Of a stretch of DNA of 64,000 bases, positions 16,542 to 24,608 are shown one piece after another (position 1 is the first letter of the stretch; each line of letters begins with the position of its first letter). Both the position numbers and the translations under genes were made by a program. This stretch comes from Streptomyces sennicomposti. GTDB taxonomy: Bacteria > Actinomycetota > Actinomycetes > Streptomycetales > Streptomycetaceae. The stretch covers positions 1 through 64,000 of the forward strand of contig NZ_JAIOAB010000037.1 of the NCBI RefSeq assembly GCF_019890635.1, in the 5' to 3' direction. Under the pieces are notes generated by a model. The model was not told the origin of the DNA. It did not search any database and saw nothing but the letters and a program-made list of their open reading frames with translations.

Positions 16542-16955
16542 GTGTACCACCACTCGGGGAACGCCGTTCATCCGGCCGCCGGCTCCGCCACCGGTCTGCT
16601 GGAGCCCGCGGGCCACGACCCGGAGGCGCTGTACTTCCAGCGCTGCGCCTGGTGCGGTACGGCGATGTACCACCGGGTGCTGTGTCCGGTGTGCCGGGGC
16701 AGCGAGCTGCGGACCGAGCGCAGCGAGGGCGTCGGCACGGTCCGCCACTCCACGGTCGTGCACCGCAACACCCCGGCGGCGCGCAATGTGTCGCTGATAG
16801 AGATGAACGAGGGCTTCGTCGTGCGGGGCAGGGTCATGGGCCCGCCCATCGGCATCCACGGCGGCGACCGGGTGCGCCTGTCCACCGCGAAGGACCCGGT
16901 GCGGGGCGAGCCGGTCTTCCAGTTGCTGGACGAGCCGTACCGCGCCTGGACCTGA
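16542..16955 (+). CDS. DUF35-type Zn-ribbon/OB-fold protein
   Basis: A 137-aa protein with a CAWCG ... CPVCRG zinc ribbon and an OB-fold (GTVRHSTVVHRNT; GFVVRGRVMGPPIGIHGGDRVRL). These proteins usually accompany thiolases or polyketide enzymes; none is adjacent here. GTG 16542 was chosen because AAGGAG sits 9 nt upstream; the longer in-frame extension lacks a ribosome site. The GGCACTGAGTGCC promoter lies about 100 bp upstream. It converges on the GT87 gene. Confidence 0.75.
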   Translation: MYHHSGNAVHPAAGSATGLLEPAGHDPEALYFQRCAWCGTAMYHRVLCPVCRGSELRTERSEGVGTVRHSTVVHRNTPAARNVSLIEMNEGFVVRGRVMGPPIGIHGGDRVRLSTAKDPVRGEPVFQLLDEPYRAWT

Positions 16956-17015
16956 CACCCAGTCAGTTACCCGCAGTCCCCAGGGAGTCGAGGCGGTCCA
17001 GCAGGCGTCGCCGTC

Positions 17016-18299
17016 TCAGGACAGCAGCGAGCTGTCCGAGCGGTCGCCGGACCGCTGCCCGCCGGGCACCGCCGCGTGCTCACGGCGCCGCTCGCCCCCG
17101 GTGGCGAGCACCAGGAACGTCAGCACCGCGCAGACGGCGAAGCCGGTCCCCAGCCAGGCCATGAGCGCCGGGTACGGACCGGAGTGGACGGTGGCGTCCT
17201 CGATCCTGCTCAGCCGCGGCACCAGCCGGCCGGCGGTGACGAGCGCCCACAGCGCGAGCGCGACCCGGCGAAGCGGCAGCCGCCGACCGGGGCCGTGGGC
17301 GAGCCAGATCATGGCGGGCACGCACCAGATCCAGTGGTGGCTCCAGGAGATGGGGCACACCAGCAGCCCGTACAGCTGCACGGCGACCAGGGCGCCGAGC
17401 CGGTCCTCGCGCCGTACGGCGGCGTACAGCGCCCAGGCCGCCGCCAGGGTGACCAGCGCCAGCGCCGTCCACCACAGGGCGGTCCCGCCGGCGTCCGGGC
17501 CGAGGAGTCTGGTGAGGGCGCCGCGCAGGGACTGGTTGCGCACGGTCCGCACCGGGCCGACGCGGCTCGTGTCGGTCACCAGCGAGGTCCAGTAGCGCCA
17601 CGACTGGCCCGGCGAGACGCACCAGGCCAGGACCGTGGCCGCCGCGCCGGCCGCCGTCGCCCACAGCGCCGCCCGCCACTGCCGGGTCGCCAGCAGGTAC
17701 AGCCCGCCGACGGCCGGGGTCAGCTTCACCGACGCGGCGAGTCCCACGGCCGCGCCCCGGCCCGCCGCCGTACGGCACAGGGCGAGCCCGCCGACGACGA
17801 GGCCGCCCAGCAGCAGGTTGATCTGCCCCTGGTCGAGCGTGTGGCGCACGGGTTCCAGCCAGAGTCCGGCGGCGGCCCACAGCAGGGCGCGCTCGCGGAC
17901 GCGGCCCCCGCCGGGCGGGGTGAGCAGGCGCAGGGACCCGGCCGTGAGGACGAGCAGGGCCGCGACCGAGACCGCCCGCCACAGCACCAGCGCCACGTCC
18001 CAGGGCAGGGCGGCCAGCGGGGTGAACAGCAGCGCGGCGAACGGCGGGTAGGTGAACGGCAGGACGGGGATGGGCGGGCCGGTGTGCACCGCGAAGTCGT
18101 ACAGGCCGCCGGAGAACAGATGCGGTGCGCCGCCCCGGTAGACGCGCAGGTCCAGCGGCTGGGAGGGATCGACGAGGGCGGTCAGCGCGTACAGCGCCAC
18201 GGAGGCGGCCAGGCACCGGCCGGCCCGTTCGGTGAGCCACCGCCCCACTGCCAGGCCGCGGGCCCGGGTCCCCTCCACTGCGCACCAGCTCCGTCGCAT
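17016..18299 (-). CDS. GT87-family polyprenol-phosphate mannosyltransferase-like membrane protein
   Basis: A 427-aa polytopic protein. The DLRVYRGGAPHLFSGGLYDF segment after the first helix carries the catalytic aspartate of GT87/PimE-like enzymes. Further markers are FTYPPFAALLF, HTLDQGQINLLL, ASVKLTP and ISWSHHWIW. It would transfer mannose, or another sugar, from a polyprenyl-phosphate donor at the outer face. The cytoplasmic tail is serine/arginine rich. It follows the PPOX gene in the same direction after 170 bp. Confidence 0.85.
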   Translation of the reverse strand: MRRSWCAVEGTRARGLAVGRWLTERAGRCLAASVALYALTALVDPSQPLDLRVYRGGAPHLFSGGLYDFAVHTGPPIPVLPFTYPPFAALLFTPLAALPWDVALVLWRAVSVAALLVLTAGSLRLLTPPGGGRVRERALLWAAAGLWLEPVRHTLDQGQINLLLGGLVVGGLALCRTAAGRGAAVGLAASVKLTPAVGGLYLLATRQWRAALWATAAGAAATVLAWCVSPGQSWRYWTSLVTDTSRVGPVRTVRNQSLRGALTRLLGPDAGGTALWWTALALVTLAAAWALYAAVRREDRLGALVAVQLYGLLVCPISWSHHWIWCVPAMIWLAHGPGRRLPLRRVALALWALVTAGRLVPRLSRIEDATVHSGPYPALMAWLGTGFAVCAVLTFLVLATGGERRREHAAVPGGQRSGDRSDSSLLS

Positions 18300-18469
18300 C
18301 CATGACGCCGCACCGGCTCGCGCGGGCCGCGACGGTCCGGGGCCCGCCGGCGACGCCCGTCCCGTCCCGGCGCCCGCAGCCTAGCCGCGCACATCGACTC
18401 AAGAGGGCCGCCACGCGGAGGTTCCGGGACGATTCGCCGCGTGGTCGCCGGCGCGTCATGTGCGCGTCG

Positions 18470-18859
18470 TCAGCCCGTCAGGGTCACCCGGATGCCGACC
18501 GTTCCCCGCTCGCCCCGGCGCAGCCGGCTGCCGAGGAGGGTGAGACGGCCGACGATGCCGTACTTGCGGGCGATCAGGCCGCGGTAGCGGGCGGTGGTGG
18601 CCGGGTCGGTGATCTCGGCGGTGGCCGGGATCTGGTCGCCGGTCGGGTTGCCGCGCACGTCGCAGGGGCCGACGAGGACGTCGGCCCGGTTGCGGATGCG
18701 GCGGACCTTGTAGGAGTCGGCGACCGTCCAGACGCCGAGCGCCGCGCCGTCGCGGACCACCCAGACCGGGGTGGAGACGGGGGTGCCGTTCTTGCGGTAG
18801 CTGGTGAGCAGCAGGTACTTGCCGGCGCCGAGCCGGGCGAGGGTCTCCTCGGGGGTCAT
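18470..18859 (-). CDS. PPOX-class split-barrel (F420-dependent type) protein
   Basis: A 129-aa protein of the pyridoxamine-phosphate-oxidase-like fold: YLLLTSYRKNGTPVSTPVWVV, then GVWTVADSYKVRRIRNRADVLVGPC and a C-terminal YGIVGRLTLL. Actinobacterial members of this small type usually bind F420. Its ATG overlaps the stop of the aminotransferase gene by 4 bp, so the two are coupled. No substrate can be inferred. Confidence 0.8.
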   Translation of the reverse strand: MTPEETLARLGAGKYLLLTSYRKNGTPVSTPVWVVRDGAALGVWTVADSYKVRRIRNRADVLVGPCDVRGNPTGDQIPATAEITDPATTARYRGLIARKYGIVGRLTLLGSRLRRGERGTVGIRVTLTG

Positions 18860-20034
18860 CGAACCGCCTCCGTCATCCGTCGTACGGCCTCGGTGATCAG
18901 GTCCGGCGAGGTGCCGATGTTCAGGCGCACATGTCCGGCGCCGCCCTCGCCGAACGGCAGGCCGGAGTTGAGGGCCACCCGGCCCCGGTCGAGGAACGCC
19001 TGGGCGGGGTCGTCGCCGAGGCCGAGGCCCCGGCAGTCCAGCCAGGCGAGGAAGGTGGCCCGGCCCGGCCGGTGGCGGATCTCGGGCAGGTGCTCGGCGA
19101 GGAGTGCGGCGAGCAGCCGCCGGTTCTCGTCGAGGCCCGCCAGCAGGGCGTCCAGCCAGGCGATGCCGTCGCGCAGCGCGGCGGTGTGGGCGATGACGCC
19201 GAGGTGGCTCGCGCCGTGGCCGACCTCCTCGGGCAGGCGGGCGAGGTCGGCGGCGGCCTCCGGGCCGGCGACGGCGAGGGCGGCCTTGAGCCCGGCCAGG
19301 TTCCAGCCCTTGCTGGCCGACATCAGCGACAGGCCCCGCTCGCCGCCCGGCACGCTGAGATACGGCACGAAGGCGACGCCGGCGGCGGTCAGCGGCGCGT
19401 GGATCTCGTCGGCGACGACGCGTACGCCGTGGCGGCCGGCGAGTTCGGCGACGGCGGTGAGTTCGGCGGCGGTGTGCACGGTGCCGGTCGGGTTCTGCGG
19501 GTTGCACAGCAGGTACGCGGCGCGTCCGCCGCCGGCGACGGCCCGGCCGAACGCCTCGTCGAGCGCGTCGAGGTCCAGGCGCAGGTCGGGGCCGAGCGGC
19601 GCCTGGACCACCCGGCGGTCCATGTGGGTGACGAACTGGAAGAACGGCGGGTACACCGGCGGGTTGACGATCACCGGGTCGCCGGGGCCGGTCACCAGTT
19701 TCAGCATCTCCACCACGCCGAGCATCACGTCCGGCACGAGCGCGGTGCGCTCCACCGCGAGCGTGTCCCAGCCCCAGCGTTTGGCGGCGAAGGCGGCGAG
19801 CGCCTCGGCGTAGGCGGTGCCCGCGGGGTAGCCGGTGTCGCCGAGGGCGAGGGCGTCGGTGACGGCCCGGACGACGGGTTCGGGCTGGGGTACGTCCATC
19901 TCGGCCACCCACAGCGGCAGCACGTCGGCGGGGTGGGTGCGCCATTTCATGCTGGTGCGGCGGCGCAGTTCGTCGGGGGTGAGGACGCGCAGGGGGTCCG
20001 GTTCACCGGACGTGTCGTGCGGGATCCTGTTCAT
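18856..20034 (-). CDS. MalY/PatB-type PLP aminotransferase (cystathionine beta-lyase-like)
   Basis: A 392-aa fold-type I PLP enzyme. Features are PLWVAEMDVPQPEPV near the start (MalY/PatB signature), NPQNPTGTV, VVADEIHAPL and SASKGWNLAGLK with the Schiff-base lysine. MalY/PatB enzymes cleave cystathionine or cysteine conjugates or transaminate. It is coupled by a 4-bp overlap to the PPOX gene. The start is supported by a TATCTT box 6 nt ahead on the coding strand, so a leaderless transcript. The promoter is divergent from a serine protease gene. Confidence 0.88.
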   Translation of the reverse strand: MNRIPHDTSGEPDPLRVLTPDELRRRTSMKWRTHPADVLPLWVAEMDVPQPEPVVRAVTDALALGDTGYPAGTAYAEALAAFAAKRWGWDTLAVERTALVPDVMLGVVEMLKLVTGPGDPVIVNPPVYPPFFQFVTHMDRRVVQAPLGPDLRLDLDALDEAFGRAVAGGGRAAYLLCNPQNPTGTVHTAAELTAVAELAGRHGVRVVADEIHAPLTAAGVAFVPYLSVPGGERGLSLMSASKGWNLAGLKAALAVAGPEAAADLARLPEEVGHGASHLGVIAHTAALRDGIAWLDALLAGLDENRRLLAALLAEHLPEIRHRPGRATFLAWLDCRGLGLGDDPAQAFLDRGRVALNSGLPFGEGGAGHVRLNIGTSPDLITEAVRRMTEAVR

Positions 20035-20040
20035 GTGCCC

Positions 20041-20046
20041 AAGATA
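20041..20046 (-). promoter_or_regulatory. -10 box (TATCTT) for leaderless aminotransferase mRNA
   Basis: Reads TATCTT on the minus strand, 6 nt before ATG 20034. No ribosome site is present. Confidence 0.5.
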
Positions 20047-20197
20047 GGCGGCCGGGCGCACAGTTCCGAGTGCGGCCGTCGGCGCCCGGCCGGCGGCGGG
20101 TGAACGCGGGCGCGGTGCGGCGCGTATGGGGGGAGGGCGCCCGAGCGGCGCGGCGCCTCGCGGTGGTGCACCGGTGTTCGGGGTTCGGGAGCCAGGT

Positions 20198-21607
20198 ATG
20201 AGGCACGCACGACGACGGGTGGTCCGGCGAGCGGCACGGCTGACGGCCGTGGCGGGACTGCTGCTCGGCACGGCGATGGTCGCGCAGTCGGCGCTGGCCG
20301 GCGAGCCGTCCGGGACGCAGGCCTCCCCGCGCTCGTCCGCCGGTTCGCCGGCCGCGCCGGGCTCCGGTCTGGTGGCGCGGCTCGGCACCGCCCGTACGGC
20401 GGGCAGCTGGGTGGGCTCGGACGGGCGTACGGTCGTCGCCGTGACCGACGCGGAGGCGGCGGCGGAGGTGCGGCGGGCGGGCGCCGAGGCGAAGCTCGTG
20501 CGGCACAGCATGGACGAGCTGAGGTCGGCGGGGGCGGCGCTGCGCGCGGCGCCGCGGGTGCCCGGCACGGCGTGGGCGGTGGACTACCGGACCAACCGGG
20601 TGACCGTGCAGGCCGACAGTTCCGTCTCGGCCGCCGACTGGGGCCGGATGAGCCGGGTGGCGAGCGGCATCGGCTCCTTCGTCCGCATGGAGCGCGCCGA
20701 GGGCCGGTTCACCACGCGGCTGAACGGGGCGCAGCCCATCCTGTCGGCGGGCGGTCGCTGTTCGGCCGGTTTCAACGTGACGGACGGCAAGAGCGACTTC
20801 ATCCTCACCGCGGGGCACTGCGGGCCGACCGGTTCGACCTGGTTCGCGGCCGGGCAGGGCGACCGGCAGCTGGGCAGCACGGTCGCCGGGACCTTCCCCG
20901 GCAGCGACTTCTCGCTGGTGCGGTACGCCGCCGGGCGGGCCGGGCAGGGCGCGGACGTGGTGGCGATCGGCGGCGGCAACGGCGTGCGGATCACGGGGGC
21001 GGGGGACGCGGCGGTGGGGCAGCGGGTGTTCCGCAGCGGCAGCACCAGCGGGCTGCACGACGGGGAGGTGACCGGGCTGGACGCGACCGTGAACTATCCG
21101 GAGGGCACGGTGACCGGGCTGATCCGGACCACGGTGTGCGCGGAGCCGGGCGACAGCGGCGGTCCGCTGTTCTCGGAGGGCATCGCCCTGGGGGTGACCT
21201 CGGGCGGCAGCGGCGACTGCACGACGGGCGGCACGACGTTCTTCCAGCCGGTGACGAAGGCGATGAACGCGCTGGGGGTGCGGCTGATCGTGGCGGCTCC
21301 GGCGCGGGCCACGGGCGGGGCGACGCCCACCGGGAGTGCGTCCGGCGGGCCGGGAGGCGGTTCCTCCGGCGGGGCGGCCGCTCAGGGCGCCGGCGCGCCG
21401 GGCGGGGTCTCCCCCGGCTCGGCCGCGCCGGTGACGGGCGGGACGGCCGGGAGCACGCTGTCGGCGCGGCTGACCGATCCGCGCACGGTCGGGCCGGGTC
21501 TGCTGGTTATGGCGGGCAGTCTGATCGCGCTGGTGGCGACCCGGTGGCTGCGCGCGGAGCGGGACCGCAAGGCGTACCGGCGTCACTACTCGGCGACCTG
21601 GGGCTGA
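20198..21607 (+). CDS. Membrane-anchored S1 (streptogrisin-like) serine protease
   Basis: A 469-aa secreted protease precursor. It has an arginine-rich signal peptide (AGLLLGTAMVAQSALA), a pro-region to about residue 180, then a chymotrypsin-fold domain with His207 in LTAGHCG, Asp237 in GSDFSLV and Ser320 in EPGDSGGP. A Gly/Ser/Ala linker follows, then a C-terminal membrane helix (GLLVMAGSLIALVATRWL) and a basic cytoplasmic tail. The anchor would hold the protease at the outer membrane face, unlike classic released streptogrisins. No sortase motif. ATG 20198 was chosen for GGAGCCAGG upstream. Confidence 0.9.
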   Translation: MRHARRRVVRRAARLTAVAGLLLGTAMVAQSALAGEPSGTQASPRSSAGSPAAPGSGLVARLGTARTAGSWVGSDGRTVVAVTDAEAAAEVRRAGAEAKLVRHSMDELRSAGAALRAAPRVPGTAWAVDYRTNRVTVQADSSVSAADWGRMSRVASGIGSFVRMERAEGRFTTRLNGAQPILSAGGRCSAGFNVTDGKSDFILTAGHCGPTGSTWFAAGQGDRQLGSTVAGTFPGSDFSLVRYAAGRAGQGADVVAIGGGNGVRITGAGDAAVGQRVFRSGSTSGLHDGEVTGLDATVNYPEGTVTGLIRTTVCAEPGDSGGPLFSEGIALGVTSGGSGDCTTGGTTFFQPVTKAMNALGVRLIVAAPARATGGATPTGSASGGPGGGSSGGAAAQGAGAPGGVSPGSAAPVTGGTAGSTLSARLTDPRTVGPGLLVMAGSLIALVATRWLRAERDRKAYRRHYSATWG

Positions 21608-21664
21608 CCGGAACGCACCGGTGCGCCGGTGGGCCGAGGAAGGCGGCCGAGGAGGGAGGTCGGT

Positions 21665-21687
21665 CCGGCGGGAGCGGATCCCGCCGG
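21665..21687 (+). terminator. Hairpin after S1 protease gene
   Basis: CCGGCGGGA pairs perfectly with TCCCGCCGG around a 5-nt loop, 57 bp after the protease stop. It lies in the convergent gap with the small gene at 21795. Confidence 0.5.
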
Positions 21688-21794
21688 GGAGTCGGACGAT
21701 GCCGTACGGGACGGCGGAGGTCGGTGCGAGAAGGGCGCCCGTTCGCAAAGGGGTGCCCTCGCGGGAGGGTCCGGTGCCGGGAGCCGGCCGGCGG

Positions 21795-21968
21795 TCAGGC
21801 CGCGCGGTCCGACTGCGGAGCGGCCTGAGCCCACTCCAGGACGAGGCGCTGGTACACCTCGCGCTGCTCGGTGGTCAGTGTCCCGCCCGACCGGCGCCAC
21901 AGCGCACGGATCTCCTCGTTGACCTCCGCAGCCGATCGCTCGGAGGCGGTTTCAACAGTGGTGGACAT
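21795..21968 (-). CDS. Small conserved-looking protein, 57 aa
   Basis: A predicted all-helical protein: ETASERSAAEVNEEIRALWR, then TLTTEQREVYQRLVLEWAQA. No membrane segment. A -10 box (TATGCT) lies 7 nt before ATG 21968, so this start is preferred over the ATG four codons upstream, which falls inside the promoter. I do not recognise a named family, but base use and promoter support a real gene. It converges on the protease gene. Confidence 0.65.
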   Translation of the reverse strand: MSTTVETASERSAAEVNEEIRALWRRSGGTLTTEQREVYQRLVLEWAQAAPQSDRAA

Positions 21969-21975
21969 GCTGTGA

Positions 21976-21981
21976 AGCATA
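21976..21981 (-). promoter_or_regulatory. -10 box (TATGCT) for small leaderless gene
   Basis: TATGCT on the minus strand ends 7 nt before ATG 21968. It decides the start of the 57-aa ORF. Confidence 0.5.
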
Positions 21982-22121
21982 TGCCGGACGACGTGAAGGC
22001 GGTGTGAGTAAGTACGACCGATACGGACATTTCAGACCGTGTTGCTCATCACGTCCGCCCGGCTCAACCCGCCCGGCCCGGGCTCCCGTTCCGGGCCGCG
22101 GTCCAGGCTCCCCTCCCCGGC

Positions 22122-22817
22122 TCACGTTCCCGGTTTGCGGCCGTACACGTAGACGTCGTCGCCCTTCTTCAGCAGCGACCAGTACTTCTTGGCGTCCTTG
22201 GCGGTCATGTTGACGCAGCCGTGGGAGCCCGGCGGGTTCCACATGCTCAGCCCGACCGAGTGGAAGGCCTGCCCGCCGTCGAAGAACTGGCTGTAGGGCA
22301 TGCGGACGTCGTAGAGGGTCGAGACGTGGTCGATGTCACGCCAGTAGACCTTCTTCAGGCCGGTGCGGGTCTCGTAGCCGTCGCGGCCGGTGCGCACGGG
22401 CACCGGCCCGTACACGAGCTTCTTGCCGTCCTGGATCCAGCTCAGCTGGAGGGTGAGGTTGACGCAGGCGATGCGGCCCTTGTTCGTCGGGCACTTGCCG
22501 GCCTTGTTCGGGTTCTTCCCGACGGCCTTCTGCTTGTTCATGAGATCCATCACGCCCCAGGTGACGGGTCCCGCGTAGCCGATGGCGGGCGTGATGCCGT
22601 GCTTGTTCTGGAAGGCCCGGATCGCCGAGCAGTCGGCGGCCGACTGCCGGCCGTCCACCGGGCGGCCGAGGAACTTCTCGACCTGCTTCTGGTACGGCCC
22701 CTTGCTCGCCGTGCAACTCGCCGCCTGCGCCGGCGCGGCGCCGAGCGCGAGTGTGAGCGGCGCCACCAGCGAGGTGGCGCCGAGCACCACGACTCCCCGT
22801 CTGCCTATGTGCCTCAT
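22122..22817 (-). CDS. Secreted L,D-transpeptidase (YkuD) with peptidoglycan-binding domain
   Basis: A 231-aa exported protein. It has a signal peptide ending near APAQA, a short peptidoglycan-binding-like region (SAADCSAIRAFQNKHGI) and a YkuD domain with HSVGLSMWNPPGSHGCVNM. The catalytic cysteine is in SHGCVNM with its partner histidine upstream. Such enzymes form 3-3 cross-links in peptidoglycan, an abundant linkage in Streptomyces. No proline-rich spacer, so it should act close to the membrane. Monocistronic. Confidence 0.9.
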   Translation of the reverse strand: MRHIGRRGVVVLGATSLVAPLTLALGAAPAQAASCTASKGPYQKQVEKFLGRPVDGRQSAADCSAIRAFQNKHGITPAIGYAGPVTWGVMDLMNKQKAVGKNPNKAGKCPTNKGRIACVNLTLQLSWIQDGKKLVYGPVPVRTGRDGYETRTGLKKVYWRDIDHVSTLYDVRMPYSQFFDGGQAFHSVGLSMWNPPGSHGCVNMTAKDAKKYWSLLKKGDDVYVYGRKPGT

Positions 22818-23000
22818 GGGCGCGCTGTCCTTCCCCCTCGATCGGGTTCTTCCGTGTGTCCGCGGTTCTCGGACACCTAGACAGCTGTGGGCGGGCGGCG
22901 GTTGTGGGCGACCGCGAGCCGAGACGAAACGGTGACATTCGGGCGGGTCGGGCGCGGGCGTGCGCGCGGGGGTGCGTGGCGTCCGGCGGGCGCGGGCGCG

Positions 23001-23090
23001 CGGTGCTCGGAGGCGCGGGCGCGCGATGTTCAACAGCCGGGTGCGCGGTGCTCGGAGGCGCGGGCGCGCGGTGTTCAACGGCCGGGTGCG
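23001..23090. repeat. 45-bp unit repeated twice in tandem
   Basis: Units 23001-23045 and 23046-23090 differ at only two positions; a third partial unit starts at 23091. The unit begins CGGTGCTCGGAGGCGCGG. Confidence 0.85.
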
Positions 23091-23110
23091 CGGTGGTCCG
23101 CGGCGGCGGA

Positions 23111-23116
23111 TAGCGT
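23111..23116 (+). promoter_or_regulatory. -10 box (TAGCGT) for leaderless gene 23124
   Basis: TAGCGT ends 7 nt before ATG 23124 with no ribosome site, directly after the tandem repeat. Confidence 0.5.
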
Positions 23117-23123
23117 GCGGCGC

Positions 23124-23672
23124 ATGTCGGCGTTCTTGCAGCAACTCCCCGCGCTCATCGGTGTGGTGATCGGCGCGCTCGGTTCCTATCTGGCGGTCGT
23201 GCGCAGCGACCGGGCCCGCTTCCAGCGGGAGCGGACGGCCCGTTGGGAGGAACGGCGGCTCGCCGTCTACACCGAGTACGCGCGCACGCTCAAGCAGTCG
23301 GTCACGCTGGCCTACCGGGTCGCCTCGCATCTCGGCAACGACCCGCATCCGCATCCGCTGGCCCTGGCGGAGGCCGAACCGCTGCTGACCGAGGCCGCGC
23401 TCGCCCGGGACCCCTCGGGCGAGGCGCTGCTCATGCTGGGCAGCCCGCGGGTCGTGGAGAAGGCCCGGGCGTGGGTCGTGGTGGCGATGGAGATGGAACG
23501 GTTCCTGCGCGAGGGGCGGCGCGAACCGGAGGCCTGGCAGGGGCTGTTGGCGCGGCAACGGGCCGCGCGGGAGGGCTACTACACGGCCGTGCGGGAGGAC
23601 TTGGCGCTGCCGCCCGGCCATCCGGGCCGCTGGTCGCTGCCGGGGGCGCGGCCGCCCGCAGCGGGTGAGTGA
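23124..23672 (+). CDS. Membrane-anchored hypothetical protein, 182 aa
   Basis: One N-terminal membrane segment (LPALIGVVIGALGSYLAVV) is followed by a charged, mostly helical cytoplasmic domain with RFQRERTARWEERRLAVYTEY. This topology occurs in uncharacterised actinobacterial proteins; no enzymatic motif is visible. The start at 23124 is supported by the TAGCGT box. Nothing in the neighbourhood suggests a role. Confidence 0.65.
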   Translation: MSAFLQQLPALIGVVIGALGSYLAVVRSDRARFQRERTARWEERRLAVYTEYARTLKQSVTLAYRVASHLGNDPHPHPLALAEAEPLLTEAALARDPSGEALLMLGSPRVVEKARAWVVVAMEMERFLREGRREPEAWQGLLARQRAAREGYYTAVREDLALPPGHPGRWSLPGARPPAAGE

Positions 23673-23978
23673 CGGCGGGCGCGGGGGCGCGCGGCGGGCG
23701 GGCGGTCGTCGGTGCCGGTGCCCGAGGCGGGGCGGCGGGGCGACGGTGGTGGACGCGGGGGCGCGTGGCGGGTGTGCGGGAGGCGGCGGGGCGGGGTGGC
23801 CGGGTGCGGGGCGGGGCGGCCGGGTGCCGGGGCGAGGCTGAGCGGCCGGGTGCCGGGAGTCGCGCTTCGGGTGTGCGGGGGCGGCGCTTCGGGTGTGCGA
23901 GAGGGGGCGGCGCTTCGGGTGTGAGCGCCGCCCCGCTGTGCCCGCTTCCGCTGTACCTGCCCCCTGTGCCCGCGCGGC
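23673..23978. other. G-rich convergent spacer
   Basis: 306 bp with repeated GGGGCGGCCGGGTGCxGGG and GGCGCTTCGGGTGTG units (the latter three times between 23870 and 23922). Its end can pair (GGGGCGGCGCT with AGCGCCGCCCC), a plausible terminator for one or both convergent genes. No gene seen. Confidence 0.45.
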
Positions 23979-24608
23979 TCAGTGGCCGCGGGCGATCCAC
24001 TCCTCCAGGTGGGGCGCCTCGGCGCCGATGGTGGTGCTGTCGCCGTGGCCGGTGAGGACCTTCGTCTCGGGCGGCAGCGTCAGCAGGCGGTCGCGGATCG
24101 AGTCGATGATCGTCGGGAAGTGCGAGTAGGAACGGCCGGTGGCGCCGGGCCCGCCCTGGAAGAGGGTGTCGCCGGTGAAGACGGCGCCGAGACCCGGGTC
24201 GTACAGGCAGACGGCGCCCGGGGCGTGGCCGGGAGTGTGCAGGACGGTGAGGTCGGCGCCGGCCGCCTCGATCACCTGGCCGTCGGCGAGGTGCTCGTCG
24301 GGCTCCCGGTCCGGGTGGGTCATCCGCCACAGCGGCAGGTCGTCGCGGTGCAGCCAGATCTTCGCGCCGGTGCGGTCGGCGAGGGCGGGCGCGGCGTCGA
24401 TGTGGTCGTTGTGCGCGTGGGTGCACACGATCGCGGTCAGCCGCCGGTCCCCCACCGCCTCGGCGATCGCCTCGGCGTCGTGGGCGGCGTCGATGACGAC
24501 GGCCTCGTGGTCGTCGCCGACGATCCACACGTTGTTGTCGACGTCCCAGGAGCCGCCGTCGAGGGTGAACTTGCCGGAGGTGACGAGGCGTTCGATACGG
24601 GCGGCCAT
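23979..24608 (-). CDS. Metallo-beta-lactamase-fold hydrolase, mscR partner
   Basis: A 209-aa MBL-fold protein with the THAHNDHID metal motif, HTPGHAPGAVCLYD, FTGDTLFQGGPGATGRS and a late TGHGDSTTIGAE histidine. It resembles glyoxalase II-like hydrolases. The ATG shares one base with the stop of mscR, so the two are made together. The same pair occurs in Mycobacterium (Rv2259-Rv2260), which suggests that it hydrolyses the S-formyl-mycothiol product or a related thioester. Confidence 0.85.
   Translation of the reverse strand: MAARIERLVTSGKFTLDGGSWDVDNNVWIVGDDHEAVVIDAAHDAEAIAEAVGDRRLTAIVCTHAHNDHIDAAPALADRTGAKIWLHRDDLPLWRMTHPDREPDEHLADGQVIEAAGADLTVLHTPGHAPGAVCLYDPGLGAVFTGDTLFQGGPGATGRSYSHFPTIIDSIRDRLLTLPPETKVLTGHGDSTTIGAEAPHLEEWIARGH

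Larger units (their letters stand above)
22818..23123. other. Intergenic region with 45-bp tandem repeat
   Basis: 306 bp between divergent genes. It has no gene of its own: the in-frame extension upstream of 23124 is arginine/alanine-rich repeat sequence. It holds the repeat at 23001-23090 and the promoter at 23111. Confidence 0.5.

Noticed and set aside
22887..23123. 79-residue N-terminal extension of the 23124 gene
   Set aside because: The extension is repeat-derived Arg/Ala/Gly sequence, and a -10 box lies inside it with leaderless spacing to ATG 23124.
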